Assembly: GCF_014698735.1 (NCBI RefSeq)
Contig: NZ_JACJTQ010000001.1
Coordinates: 371,732-435,731 of the forward strand
DNA length: 64,000 nucleotides
DNA from: Anabaena catenula FACHB-362
GTDB lineage: Bacteria; Cyanobacteriota; Cyanobacteriia; Cyanobacteriales; Nostocaceae
Direction of reading: 5' to 3'
Of the stretch, positions 27,802-36,808 are shown in pieces; within the stretch, counting starts at the first letter, position 1, and every line of letters begins with the position of its first letter. The notes below the pieces were generated by a model. That model worked only from the letters and a program-made list of their open reading frames with translations. It was not told the DNA's origin and did no database searches. The translations under genes were made by a program, and so were the position numbers.

Positions 27802-28731
27802 TTATGAGGTTTTATTGCGTAGAAAACCAACTAAATTTTTGAGGAATGATTGACTAACAGCTGGCTTTTCTGCTGGCTTTTCTGCTGGCTTTTCTATAGG
27901 TTTAGTTGCTGGTACAAGTTCCTGCACTGGTTCTGCAAAAGTGATGGTGGGTGTAGAAGTAGAAATAGGCTCTTCTACAGTGAATGTGGGTGTAGCAGCA
28001 ACCATAAAATACTCTTCTGCTAAACCAACTACGATCAGTCGGAAAGCAATTTGCTGCACAGTTGCTATGGGTATTGTCAGTTGATTGGCAATGTGCTGTA
28101 GAGAAACCTGTCCGTTGACAAATTCCCACACTTGCCATTCTTGAGCATTTAACTGCATTCTGGGTTGTTTCACCATAAACCCTGACAAACCGGAAGTTGG
28201 ATCTGGGAGCTTTTCTTCTAAAGCCGTCCAATCTCGCAGCGCACGGAGTCCAATTAATATCACCTCAGTTGCAGACATACTCAAACCAGTCATTTCCCTC
28301 AAAGGCAATGATGATGTTGGCTCAAATCTAAACAGAGCATCTTTGACTTGGAATAAGGAACATACTGGACGTAGCACTTGGCTATTAAATAGCAGTTTCA
28401 ATTGTTCTGGTTGTACCAGTCCTTGGGATTTTAAGCATAGCCCCAATGGTGAGTTGATAAAACAAGAAGAAATTTGAGTGACTCTAGAGATTACTCGCTC
28501 ACTTATCCACCCCCTTTGGGCAATCATTGATGTTAAGCCTTGTTGGTCTAAGCGATCAGCTGCGGTGACTATACGACCTTGATGCAGCCACATATAATAA
28601 ACTTGTTTTTTCCGATTTTCATCCCCTTCAGGCAAAAACTCAATATAAAGTAGTCCTGTTTTTTTTCCTTGGTCTAAAAACTGAAGTAGTTCTGGCAAGG
28701 AAAAATCGGCAAAGTTACCAGTAATAGTCAT
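27802..28731 (-). CDS. DUF4388 (PatA N-terminal-like) protein
   Basis: A 309-residue protein. The N-terminal DUF4388 domain reads FSLPELLQFLDQGKKTGLL, then WLHQGRIVTAAD. A winged-helix-like segment follows near residues 205-245 (QVWEFVNGQVSLQHIANQL). The C-terminal tail is a proline linker with three PAEKP units ending in SFLKNLVGFLRNK. DUF4388 proteins occur with response regulators and small GTPases in bacterial signalling. It lies 130 bases after the GTPase gene. Confidence 0.8.
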   Translation of the reverse strand: MTITGNFADFSLPELLQFLDQGKKTGLLYIEFLPEGDENRKKQVYYMWLHQGRIVTAADRLDQQGLTSMIAQRGWISERVISRVTQISSCFINSPLGLCLKSQGLVQPEQLKLLFNSQVLRPVCSLFQVKDALFRFEPTSSLPLREMTGLSMSATEVILIGLRALRDWTALEEKLPDPTSGLSGFMVKQPRMQLNAQEWQVWEFVNGQVSLQHIANQLTIPIATVQQIAFRLIVVGLAEEYFMVAATPTFTVEEPISTSTPTITFAEPVQELVPATKPIEKPAEKPAEKPAVSQSFLKNLVGFLRNKTS

Positions 28732-28861
28732 AATTTACCTCCTTCATAAAAGGATCTAAATATTAAACAAATCAGAATAAAAATATTCCGAAATTTAACC
28801 TCAAAAAATTCTTATTTAATTTAGAGAATATTCCTAAATTAACTAGGATTGATGAGATAGA

Positions 28862-29401
28862 TTACACTGCACAACTTTCCATCAAATACTGTACTAGGGC
28901 AATGACTGCTTCTGCTACAGAGTCTCCTTCGTTGGGATTGACTCTAATCATAGGAGGTCTTTCGGCTTCATTAACGTATCCAATGGCAAGATATACATCT
29001 TCTTCAGACCAGGCTCCTGGACAATCGGTATGTGTTAGACCAATGATCATCGGAATCTGAGCGCGTTCCTGCATAAAGTTGAGAATTTTACGTGCCTGAC
29101 GGAATTCTCTAGCTCGATGTGCTGCTATCAATAAAATATAAGCGTGAGCTTTGCGGATCAAAATATCCCACATGAAATCAAAGCGAGACTGACCAGGTGT
29201 TCCATAAAGGTGCAGTGCCATATCAGGGCCAAATTGCAGCCGACCAAAATCAAAAGCTACGGTGGTTCTTTGTTTCAGCAATGCTGTTTCATCAGTTGCA
29301 CGGGTATCTGTATCTACGACCTCAATTTCACTAACAGAACGGATAAAAGTGGATTTACCAGATCCTACTGATCCCGTGACAATTAAGCGCATAATCTCCA
29401 T
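28862..29401 (-). CDS. Small Ras-like GTPase (MglA-like)
   Basis: A 179-residue GTPase. G1 is GSVGSGKST (10-18), G3 is LYGTPGQ with the region RFDFMWDIL, and G4 is LTHTDCPG. It is in the bacterial MglA/Arf-like group that switches polarity, motility or signalling with roadblock partners. The ATG at 29392 (GGAG just before it) is an equally possible start. A roadblock gene lies 166 bases upstream on the same strand. Confidence 0.87.
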   Translation of the reverse strand: MEIMRLIVTGSVGSGKSTFIRSVSEIEVVDTDTRATDETALLKQRTTVAFDFGRLQFGPDMALHLYGTPGQSRFDFMWDILIRKAHAYILLIAAHRAREFRQARKILNFMQERAQIPMIIGLTHTDCPGAWSEEDVYLAIGYVNEAERPPMIRVNPNEGDSVAEAVIALVQYLMESCAV

Positions 29402-29497
29402 GTTTATTTACTCCATAAATAAACAGATAATGAGTGATTATTCACTAGTTTAAACAAACTCCTTAATGGTTTTGATAGTTGTTTAGTATTGGGTAGA

Positions 29498-29539
29498 AAG
29501 TTCCCTCGCTTGACCTGTATTTTCTCTACAAGGGAACTT
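29498..29539. other. Long-stem hairpin between roadblock and GTPase genes
   Basis: AAGTTCCCT (29498-29506) and AGGGAACTT (29531-29539) form a perfect nine-pair stem around a 24-base loop. No U-run follows on the minus strand, so it is more likely an RNA-stability or processing element than a terminator. Confidence 0.5.
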
Positions 29540-29567
29540 GTATTGAGTTGGCTTTAGTATGGATCAT

Positions 29568-29939
29568 TTAGCTTAAAACTAGTTTTAGTTCTGCAAGAAC
29601 TCGTTTGATTTCTAGCATGAGTAATCCCTGTTTTGCAGTTTCACTAGCCAATACCAGCAATACCGCATCTTCACCACAACCTGTCAAGATACCAAAGCCT
29701 TTGTTACCTTCTACAAAGATTCGGTCTACGTTTCCCCTAGCTAACTCAACCCCAATCCGTTCACCTAGGGACAGCATAGATGCTGACATTGCTGAGACAC
29801 GTTCTTCATCCATCCCACCTGGTAGACTTGCGCTCAAAGGTAGACCATCGGGAGTAACAAGTGCTGCTCCTTGAACGTCAGTAGTAGCAGTCACAAAGTG
29901 CTGTAAAATCATGCTCAGTTTTTCTGTGTTGATTGCCAT
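29568..29939 (-). CDS. Roadblock/LC7 domain protein
   Basis: A 123-residue roadblock/LC7 protein from the ATG at 29939, chosen because CTGGAGC precedes it and it fits the usual length. A longer frame starts at 29996. The fold is recognised from VQGAALVTPDGLPLSASLPG and the RIFVEGNKGFGILT strand pair. Such proteins form homodimers that bind or regulate MglA-type GTPases, and one is encoded just downstream. Confidence 0.85.
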   Translation of the reverse strand: MAINTEKLSMILQHFVTATTDVQGAALVTPDGLPLSASLPGGMDEERVSAMSASMLSLGERIGVELARGNVDRIFVEGNKGFGILTGCGEDAVLLVLASETAKQGLLMLEIKRVLAELKLVLS

Positions 29940-30043
29940 AATAATTTCTGCTCCAGGTTGGTTTATATTTGGGACTGAGTCAGGAATTTTTATCAATTCC
30001 TAATTCATTAAATTCTTGATCTGTAATTCAAGTTAGAGACTTT

Positions 30044-30514
30044 TTAGTCTAAAGGTGTAAATTCAAATACGTCGTGATTACTGCCCCTTAACACAGAATC
30101 GGTATGCACTCCTCTAAAACGCTTACCAATTACTTGTTCTAAAGCGCCCCAAACTGCACCCATTGTAAAGGTACACTTGCGTTGTGAATTTTGTGGTTCA
30201 CCTGCTGAACAAACGGTTTCAGATGTGTATACTCTAATAGTCTCACCATGTGTAACAATTTTCTCAATAATACAGAGTTTAGTTCCTTCTTTACCTAATG
30301 CGTGGGACAATTTAGCTGCTACATCATCTAAGGTATTTACTGTTCCCACTAAACCCAAATCTGTCGCTAGTTTTTTCCCCCGCGATCGCCCTGCTGTGGT
30401 TAAAGCAATAGCTGTGGCTTTTTCTCCTAAGGCATCTTCCATGCCGACAATTACTGCTTTGAAGCAGACAATGCTATTGAAATCTCCTAGTTGTGGCCTT
30501 AATAAATCTGGCAT
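30044..30514 (-). CDS. V4R-like (putative ligand-binding) protein, tentative
   Basis: A 156-residue soluble protein. GLVGTVNTLDDVAAKLSHAL and the closing GAVWGALEQVIGKRF resemble the 4-vinyl-reductase (V4R) hydrocarbon-binding fold, with cysteines at TVCSAG and KCTF. This is a by-eye match only. It heads the minus-strand cassette with the roadblock and GTPase genes. Confidence 0.5.
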   Translation of the reverse strand: MPDLLRPQLGDFNSIVCFKAVIVGMEDALGEKATAIALTTAGRSRGKKLATDLGLVGTVNTLDDVAAKLSHALGKEGTKLCIIEKIVTHGETIRVYTSETVCSAGEPQNSQRKCTFTMGAVWGALEQVIGKRFRGVHTDSVLRGSNHDVFEFTPLD

Positions 30515-31054
30515 ATATTTACCCCGATTTTATTTTGAGGACTACAGTGTTTAAACAGGGGGAAAATTTTAACTTGGCTGTGTTTATAGCTCCTCTTTTT
30601 ATTTTCACTAGAGTATGACTGTGTAAATGAATGCGTCTGGCTCAGTTCCCTATTGACTCAATTATGCTGAAATAATGGTTAATATAATACCGAGAAATTA
30701 CTGAATTTAGTTTTTGTTATATCAGTCATAAGTTAAGCAAATATAAGGGATTACTATTTTTGGCTTAGGCTTTGAGACTTATACAGGGTAAAGAATGTGG
30801 GATTTAAGCTAAAGCCTACTACCGCTCTCTCGGAATTAAAACTTAAAAATTAAAACAGCAGATTACACAGGTTTTTTAGTAATTCTTAATGGTAGTTTTA
30901 TTTCCGCCCTTGTGTGAGGGACTTGCAGATTCTAGTCTGTCCTTAATTATTGCGTATTAATTTAATTCAGTAATAATGCTACTACGTAAAATATAGGACG
31001 TATCCTAAGTAACTGAAATGGCAGTAATTTTTAGAAATACAGGTAATACTGAAA
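30515..31054. other. 540-base gap with one hairpin
   Basis: This AT-rich gap should contain the promoter of the minus-strand cassette below it. One inverted repeat was noted: TAGGCTTT (30766-30773) and AAAGCCTA (30811-30818). No open frame or RNA gene was recognised. Confidence 0.45.
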
Positions 31055-31717
31055 TCAAGTATCTTGTTCCAAGTAGGATGAGAATGTATTGGCAAGAATA
31101 GCGGCTTGAGTGCGATCGCGCAAATTTAATCGGTTTAAAATATTGGTGACATGATTTTTGACTGTTCCCTCAGATATGTAGAGTTCCTGGGCGATTTCTC
31201 GATTACTAGCACCTGTAGCAATTAACCGCAAAACCTCTTTCTCTCTGGGTGTCAGTTCAGCTAAACTCGGTGGTACAGATGTTGTCGGCTTGGATAAACT
31301 GGAAGGAAATTGAGTCAACAGTTTTTTAACTATTTCTGGATCTAGTTGAGAATAGCCTTTATCAACAGCGCGAATGGCAACAGCTAACTCTTCTGAGGGT
31401 GTATCTTTGAGTAAATAACCCATTGCACCATTCTGTAAAACTGCTTTCACATATTCATCATCGTCAAAAGTTGTCAATACTAAAACTTTAGTATTAGGAA
31501 AGCGTTTTTGAATTTCTTTTGTAGCTGCAACTCCATCCATGATCGGCATTCTGATATCCATTAAAACTACATCTGGCTGTAATTGTTCAACCAAATTAAT
31601 GGCATTTTCACCATTTTCTGCTTCTCCAACTATTTCTAAATCGACTTCTAATTCTAATAATGCTCTTAAACCTTGACGAATTAAACTTTGGTCATCTACA
31701 AGTAAGACTTTAATCAT
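31055..31717 (-). CDS. NarL/LuxR-family response regulator
   Basis: A 220-residue regulator. The receiver domain carries the phosphoacceptor Asp54 in VVLMDIRMP, with Lys in LLKDTP. The C-terminal LuxR-type helix-turn-helix is LTPREKEVLRLIATGASNRE and onward to GTVKNHV. It shares one base with the kinase gene upstream, so the two form a two-component pair. Confidence 0.94.
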   Translation of the reverse strand: MIKVLLVDDQSLIRQGLRALLELEVDLEIVGEAENGENAINLVEQLQPDVVLMDIRMPIMDGVAATKEIQKRFPNTKVLVLTTFDDDEYVKAVLQNGAMGYLLKDTPSEELAVAIRAVDKGYSQLDPEIVKKLLTQFPSSLSKPTTSVPPSLAELTPREKEVLRLIATGASNREIAQELYISEGTVKNHVTNILNRLNLRDRTQAAILANTFSSYLEQDT

Positions 31718-32922
31718 TATTTTGACCGAGATAAGGGAATATCAACTATTATTTGACAACCAGAACCATGAGCGCTGTTAATTGTAAATTCTCCTCCCAG
31801 TGATAAAGTGCGATCGCGCATACTTTGTAAACCAAAGCCAGTAGTATTTTGTTGTACATCAAAACCTCTACCATTATCTTCAACTATTAGTTTTAAAGCT
31901 GCTGTTGTTGTAATTAATTCTAATTTAACTTCGGAAGCTTGTGCATATTTAGAAATATTCGTCAATGATTCTTGAATAATGCGATAAATGGGGTTAATTA
32001 TTTCACTATGCAAGGGAAATTCTAGGAAAATATTGCACTTGATTAAAACATTATTTGAGCGTTGAAACTCATCCGCCAAAATACCAATTGCCTGTTCTAA
32101 AGATTGCTCTTGTAAAGGGTGTGAACGCATTTTGGAAACCGAGTGACGTACATCTTGCAATGCTTTTGACCCTAGCTCTTTAGCTGTTGCTAAGAATGTC
32201 AAAGCTCTAGGTATATCAGACTTTGCTAGCTTTAAAGCAGTTTCTAATTGTAGATTTAAAGCAGTTAGAGAATGTCCCAAGGAATCATGAATTTCCCTAG
32301 CAATGCGATTACGTTCTTCTAGGGTAGCTTGATTTTCAATTTTCAGAGCATATTGACGTAGTTTTTCATTAGCAATAGCTAGTTTTTCTCGACTTTGACG
32401 TTCAGATAATACTGCATTCATCAACAGCAAGACAAATACTAAACTTAACCCGAATAAAATTGTTAAACTAAAACTAAAAAACCGAAACCGTTCTTGAGCT
32501 AATGGAGATAATCTAAAAGGCGTTGAGCGATTATTAAGTGTGATCAAAAATAATATAAATGATGAAAAAGTTACAGTCAAACGTCCAGGTAACTGAAAAA
32601 TCAAACAACTGCGAGTTACTAAAATGAGATAAAGAAAGGGAAAAAGTCTAGTAGTTTTACCACCGAAAAAGCCAATTATTAAAATTAGGACAACTTCACT
32701 AGCTGTATATATTACTTTAGAAAGATTATTATTCGTCGGTAATCTTAAGCCCATCAAGCCAAAAATAGCCAAGCTACAAATAGTCAATTCTGGGAAATGC
32801 ACAGAAAATCGAGGCGATGGGGAGGGTATGATTACCATCAATACCGAAAGCCCCAGTAATGCCCACTCTAAATAAAGCAGAAAGCGAAAGGGATGATTAT
32901 TAACCTGAATTGGGGGAGACAT
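31717..32922 (-). CDS. HisKA_3 sensor histidine kinase (DesK/NarX type)
   Basis: A 401-residue kinase. About five to six membrane helices fill residues 12-170. A coiled linker leads to the HisKA_3 box RIAREIHDSLGHSLTAL with phosphoacceptor His212. The ATPase domain has DNGRGFD and GFGLQSMRDR. No extracytoplasmic sensor domain is seen, so sensing is probably through the membrane. It is divergent from the Spy-like gene at 33225, a possible target. Confidence 0.93.
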   Translation of the reverse strand: MSPPIQVNNHPFRFLLYLEWALLGLSVLMVIIPSPSPRFSVHFPELTICSLAIFGLMGLRLPTNNNLSKVIYTASEVVLILIIGFFGGKTTRLFPFLYLILVTRSCLIFQLPGRLTVTFSSFILFLITLNNRSTPFRLSPLAQERFRFFSFSLTILFGLSLVFVLLLMNAVLSERQSREKLAIANEKLRQYALKIENQATLEERNRIAREIHDSLGHSLTALNLQLETALKLAKSDIPRALTFLATAKELGSKALQDVRHSVSKMRSHPLQEQSLEQAIGILADEFQRSNNVLIKCNIFLEFPLHSEIINPIYRIIQESLTNISKYAQASEVKLELITTTAALKLIVEDNGRGFDVQQNTTGFGLQSMRDRTLSLGGEFTINSAHGSGCQIIVDIPLSRSK

Positions 32923-32998
32923 AAGTAGGTAGGCGTAAATAATTATCGTTGGGATCAGGCAGGGGGCTTTCTAGCAGGGAGCAGGGAGCAGGAGAGAT

Positions 32999-33046
32999 AA
33001 TTACGAATTACGAATTACGAATTACGAATTACGAATTACGAATTAT
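32999..33046. repeat. AATTACG heptamer repeat
   Basis: Six to seven tandem copies of AATTACG lie in the 302-base gap between the kinase gene and the Spy-like gene. G-rich CAGGGAG units lie just before it. Such short tandem repeats are common between genes in Nostocales. Confidence 0.9.
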
Positions 33047-33224
33047 TTGAGTTTGGTTTAATATATAAGTACACTTACTTTAATTTCTACTTTATAACTA
33101 GTCACCTTTGTCAGGACTAAAACATTACTTTAGTCATGGGTGTAGACGTGACTTTATCCTCATGTAGTTGCTGAGATAAATTCTTATGATAGTGACATCG
33201 AACTAAAAAAACACAAGCTTATTT

Positions 33225-33704
33225 ATGAAACTCAAAACATTATCATTTATGGCTGCTGCGCTTGCGCTTACTGTAACTGCAATTCCCTTTGCAGCCCAAG
33301 CACAACAAACTCCCCCTTCAGGCCAACCAGGTAAACAATTTGCAGAAAAGGGTCCTTGGCAAAAGCTGGGACTAACTGAGGCACAAAAAACCGAAATGCA
33401 GAAAATTGGCCGTGATACACGCGCTGAAATTGACAAAGTTCTGACGACAGAACAAAAACAACAGCTAAAAGCAGCAATGGAAGCCCGTCGGAGTCAGTCT
33501 CCACAGCAAAGAGGTGAGCGTCAAGGTAAAAAAGAGCCTTTCGCTTCTCTAAATCTGACTGAAGCGCAGAAAACCCGAATCAGTGAAATCAAAAAGTCTT
33601 CAAAACAAAAAATGCAAGCAGTCCTAACTCCAGCACAGCGGGAACAACTCAAGCAAAGTTGGGAGAATAGACAATCGCGCCGTCAACAACGTAATTCCCA
33701 ATAA
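33225..33704 (+). CDS. Spy/CpxP-like periplasmic LTXXQ protein
   Basis: A 159-residue exported protein. The signal peptide is MKLKTLSFMAAALALTV ending AAQAQ. Two LTxxQ motifs are present (LTEAQKTEM near residue 50, LTEAQKTRI near 110), plus LTTEQKQQL and LTPAQREQL, so the repeat is about 60 residues long and occurs twice. This is the pattern of Spy-like ATP-independent chaperones and metal or envelope-stress proteins. It is divergent from the two-component genes. Confidence 0.8.
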   Translation: MKLKTLSFMAAALALTVTAIPFAAQAQQTPPSGQPGKQFAEKGPWQKLGLTEAQKTEMQKIGRDTRAEIDKVLTTEQKQQLKAAMEARRSQSPQQRGERQGKKEPFASLNLTEAQKTRISEIKKSSKQKMQAVLTPAQREQLKQSWENRQSRRQQRNSQ

Positions 33705-33799
33705 TATCGTGTCCCGTTGAATACTTACAGCAGGGAACAGGGAATAGGGAATAGGGTTGAAACTCTCTTTTTCTATGGCTTTGTTCTTAAATGACGATG

Positions 33800-33840
33800 A
33801 ATGTAGAATCCCCGTGTCTTTAAACCGGGGAGTGTAAAAT
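33800..33840 (+). mobile_element. Solo right-end-like hairpin of an IS200/IS605-type element
   Basis: GAATCCCCG, a short loop, and CCGGGGAGTGT form a hairpin (TCCCCG 33809-33814, CGGGGA 33826-33831). The string resembles the 3' boundary of tnpB-type insertion sequences, where the guide-RNA end lies. No tnpB or tnpA remains, so it is a relic or a look-alike. Confidence 0.4.
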
Positions 33841-33931
33841 CGGTATCATTATCAGAACCGAGGAAAGCAGAATGTAGGGATTAGAGGAAGTTACGAAAAT
33901 GCTTTCCATCCCAATTTCTGCACTTCAATGA

Positions 33932-36754
33932 TTATTTAGGCGGCAATTTTTTTTGTTTTAAGGGAATAATAATCACAAATTCTGTGCCAATACCAGGTGC
34001 AGAAAGACATTTTAAATTACCTCCATGTTTTTCGGTAATAATTTTATAACTAATAGATAAGCCTAATCCTGTACCTTTCCCCACTGGTTTTGTAGTGAAA
34101 AATGGTTCAAATAAATGCTTCTGGACATTTTCATTAATGCCAGAACCATTATCTTTGATGCCAATTATTACTTCTTGGTCACTAGTAATTTCGGTATAAA
34201 TCTCTATTTTGGGATTATCAATTGTTTTGCCATTGACCATTGACCATTGACCGGATACAGATGACTCATCTATAGCATCAATCCCATTAGCAATAATATT
34301 CATAAATACTTGATTGAGTTGTCCAGCGTAGCACTCTGCCAGCGGTAGATTAGCGTATTCTTTAATAATTTCAATTTCTGGACGGTTAGATGTAGCCTTG
34401 AGACGACTTTGTAAAATCATCAGTGTGCTATCAATACCTTCATGGATATTCACAGCTTTCATTTCTGCTTCATCCAAACGAGAAAAGTTTCGCAGAGATA
34501 CGACGATTTCTTTAATTCTTTGTGCGCCAACATTCATTGAATTTAGTAATTTAGGCAAGTCCACCATGATAAAATCGAGATCGATAGTTTCAATTTCATT
34601 TTGTATTTCTGCATTCGGCTGGGGATAGTATTGCTGATAAAGTTGTATGAGTTTAATTAGATCTTGAATATATAAATTAGCTGGAGTGAGGTTGCCATAA
34701 ATAAAGCTAACTGGGTTGTTGATTTCATGGGCTACACCTGCTACCAATTGTCCTAAACTTGACATTTTTTCACTTTGCACCAATTGAGTAGCTAATTGTT
34801 GTGCCTCTTGGCGTAATTGAGCTTCTGAATTTAGCAATATTTCTTCAGCTTGCTTGCGTTGGGTAATGTCATGGACAATGACTACATATTCTTGAAAATC
34901 GTGATGTGGTCGATCTGAGATGGAAACTTCCAAAGTTCTGATTTTCTGATAATCGCATAGAGTATGTTCCCCTCGTTTGTTCCATTGTTCTGGATATGCG
35001 GTTAATTCGGGCAGGAATTTTTGCAGGTGATGTCCCAATAATTGCGATGGATTACAACCAAAAAAATCTTCTGTTGCGGGGTTTGCTTGGCGGATAATAC
35101 CCTGTTCATCTACTACTAAAATTCCATCTTGGGCAACAGTAAATAAGTGTTCTGCTGCTTCTCGTGCTTCTGCTAGAGCAACTACTTGGGGTAAACTTGT
35201 CCAACAAGCGATCGCAACTCCTACAAATGCTACTGTTATCAACAAAATAACAACCAGATTTTTCACGGTTGTGATCGGGGCCACATTCAATAACCAAACA
35301 AATAAGCAACCCACCAAAACAGCACCGCAGAGTAGAAACATTAATATCCCCACTTGTATAGCTAGGGGGTCTTTAATTGAGGTTTGCCGATGTGATTTAT
35401 ACAGCTTTATCCACCAATGGTAACGGAAAATAGGAATGGGAAGATAACGCACTAAGGCATCAATCAGCAATACAACAAAGGGCGCTAACAATCCTGCTAG
35501 AAAATCTTGCCAACCCCAAGCATAGGCAGTCACTAATAGAATTACGGCTTCTATGATAAAAAAGACTAAAGATAGTTTTGGCCACAATATATCTGGTTGA
35601 TTTCGTTTTTTCCATAACCCTAAATGCATGAGCATGAACGCTAAAAACCAGGCTACATTTCCTACTATGACAATTTGAGATATGTCTCCCCAAAGAAAAT
35701 AGATCATGCTGATGCATAAACTCAAAACCAGAGATGAACCAAATACCCCACGAGATGAAACTAGAGAAAAGACTGGTGCTAAGTGTTTATCTATAGCTAA
35801 CTGGTAGATAATTCGGGGTGAATTAGAAATTGCGGTTGCTGAACCTAGTAAACAGCAACTAGTCAGTAAAAAAGTTACGGTTATCGGTCCAAAGTCTCCC
35901 CAAAATGATACCGATGCTACGGCAAAATTAAGATAAGGATTATCTTCTAGACCTTCAATGGTGCATAATCGGATAATTACCCAAGAACCACCGATAAAAA
36001 TGGGCAGCATTAACCAAGCGGCTATGTCGAGAAAATTTAAAGTTTGTTTGGGGTGACGACTATCAGCTACAAATGATGAAACAGTTTCACAACTGTAGGT
36101 GGTATAGCTGAGGAAAAAGAACCACTTAGCCCAATCTATAAAATTTAACGATGTCCAATGCTGAGGAAAAAAGCTGGGACTATTGGGAGAGAAAACTAAA
36201 AAACCCAATCCTTGCAAACAGAATAATAAAAGCAAAAGTAAGGCAGGAAGTGAAAATAATAGATGTAAAATACTTAAGGCACGACTGCCACTAAAGGCCA
36301 CAATAAAGGGTAATAAGGTAAAACCGAGTTTAAAAATTAGCGCTGGACAGGGAATACCCAGTACTTCTAGATTAGAAGTAATCATATTTGTGAGTACCAC
36401 CGAGTTGAGTGGCACTACGGAAAGCCACGATATGAAATATCCAATGGCGGCATAGCGGGCAATAATGGGGTAGCCTTGCCACAAACGAGTGATGTAGTTA
36501 GGAGTTCCCCCAGCTACATTTAAAAAATTTCTACCTAGATGTTTGACTTGATAGTTGACTAACATCCCGACTATGACAGCGGGAACCCAAACGAAAATAG
36601 CTGCTGTTCCCAAATCCGCATGAATAGTTGGGACTAATGTTATCCAACTGAGATGGTTTGTAACACCAAAAGTCCAGGTTTCCAAAGTACTCATACTTCT
36701 TGGTAAGCTTTGGAATGCAAACTGATGATCAACTGGACTATGGGAACGTGACAT
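33932..36754 (-). CDS. APC-transporter-like / PAS / histidine kinase fusion
   Basis: A 940-residue protein from the ATG at 36754, chosen because GGAG sits four bases before it; a longer frame begins at 36805. Residues 1 to about 530 hold some twelve to fourteen membrane helices of the APC amino-acid/cation superfamily (ETWTFGVTNHLSW, YTTYSCETVSSFVADSRHPKQ, SPRIIYQLAIDKHLAPVF). A PAS domain (DGILVVDEQGIIRQANP) and the kinase follow: HisKA with VAHEINNPVSF (His676) and HATPase with DNGSGI and GTGLGLSI. Transporter-kinase fusions such as CbrA use an SLC5 module; here the module is APC-like. No receiver gene lies next to it. It is divergent from tmk. Confidence 0.88.
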   Translation of the reverse strand: MSRSHSPVDHQFAFQSLPRSMSTLETWTFGVTNHLSWITLVPTIHADLGTAAIFVWVPAVIVGMLVNYQVKHLGRNFLNVAGGTPNYITRLWQGYPIIARYAAIGYFISWLSVVPLNSVVLTNMITSNLEVLGIPCPALIFKLGFTLLPFIVAFSGSRALSILHLLFSLPALLLLLLFCLQGLGFLVFSPNSPSFFPQHWTSLNFIDWAKWFFFLSYTTYSCETVSSFVADSRHPKQTLNFLDIAAWLMLPIFIGGSWVIIRLCTIEGLEDNPYLNFAVASVSFWGDFGPITVTFLLTSCCLLGSATAISNSPRIIYQLAIDKHLAPVFSLVSSRGVFGSSLVLSLCISMIYFLWGDISQIVIVGNVAWFLAFMLMHLGLWKKRNQPDILWPKLSLVFFIIEAVILLVTAYAWGWQDFLAGLLAPFVVLLIDALVRYLPIPIFRYHWWIKLYKSHRQTSIKDPLAIQVGILMFLLCGAVLVGCLFVWLLNVAPITTVKNLVVILLITVAFVGVAIACWTSLPQVVALAEAREAAEHLFTVAQDGILVVDEQGIIRQANPATEDFFGCNPSQLLGHHLQKFLPELTAYPEQWNKRGEHTLCDYQKIRTLEVSISDRPHHDFQEYVVIVHDITQRKQAEEILLNSEAQLRQEAQQLATQLVQSEKMSSLGQLVAGVAHEINNPVSFIYGNLTPANLYIQDLIKLIQLYQQYYPQPNAEIQNEIETIDLDFIMVDLPKLLNSMNVGAQRIKEIVVSLRNFSRLDEAEMKAVNIHEGIDSTLMILQSRLKATSNRPEIEIIKEYANLPLAECYAGQLNQVFMNIIANGIDAIDESSVSGQWSMVNGKTIDNPKIEIYTEITSDQEVIIGIKDNGSGINENVQKHLFEPFFTTKPVGKGTGLGLSISYKIITEKHGGNLKCLSAPGIGTEFVIIIPLKQKKLPPK

Positions 36755-36808
36755 AAATCTCCATTCTGTCTTAGGGTAAAAAAATCGGTAGGAGAAAAAT
36801 TTCAAAAC

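Noticed and set aside
33001..33046. Possible CRISPR from regular AATTACG units
   Set aside because: The units are contiguous heptamers without spacers, so it is a simple tandem repeat.
36755..36805. Longer start of the transporter-kinase
   Set aside because: The ATG at 36754 has a GGAG at proper spacing; the upstream codons have none.
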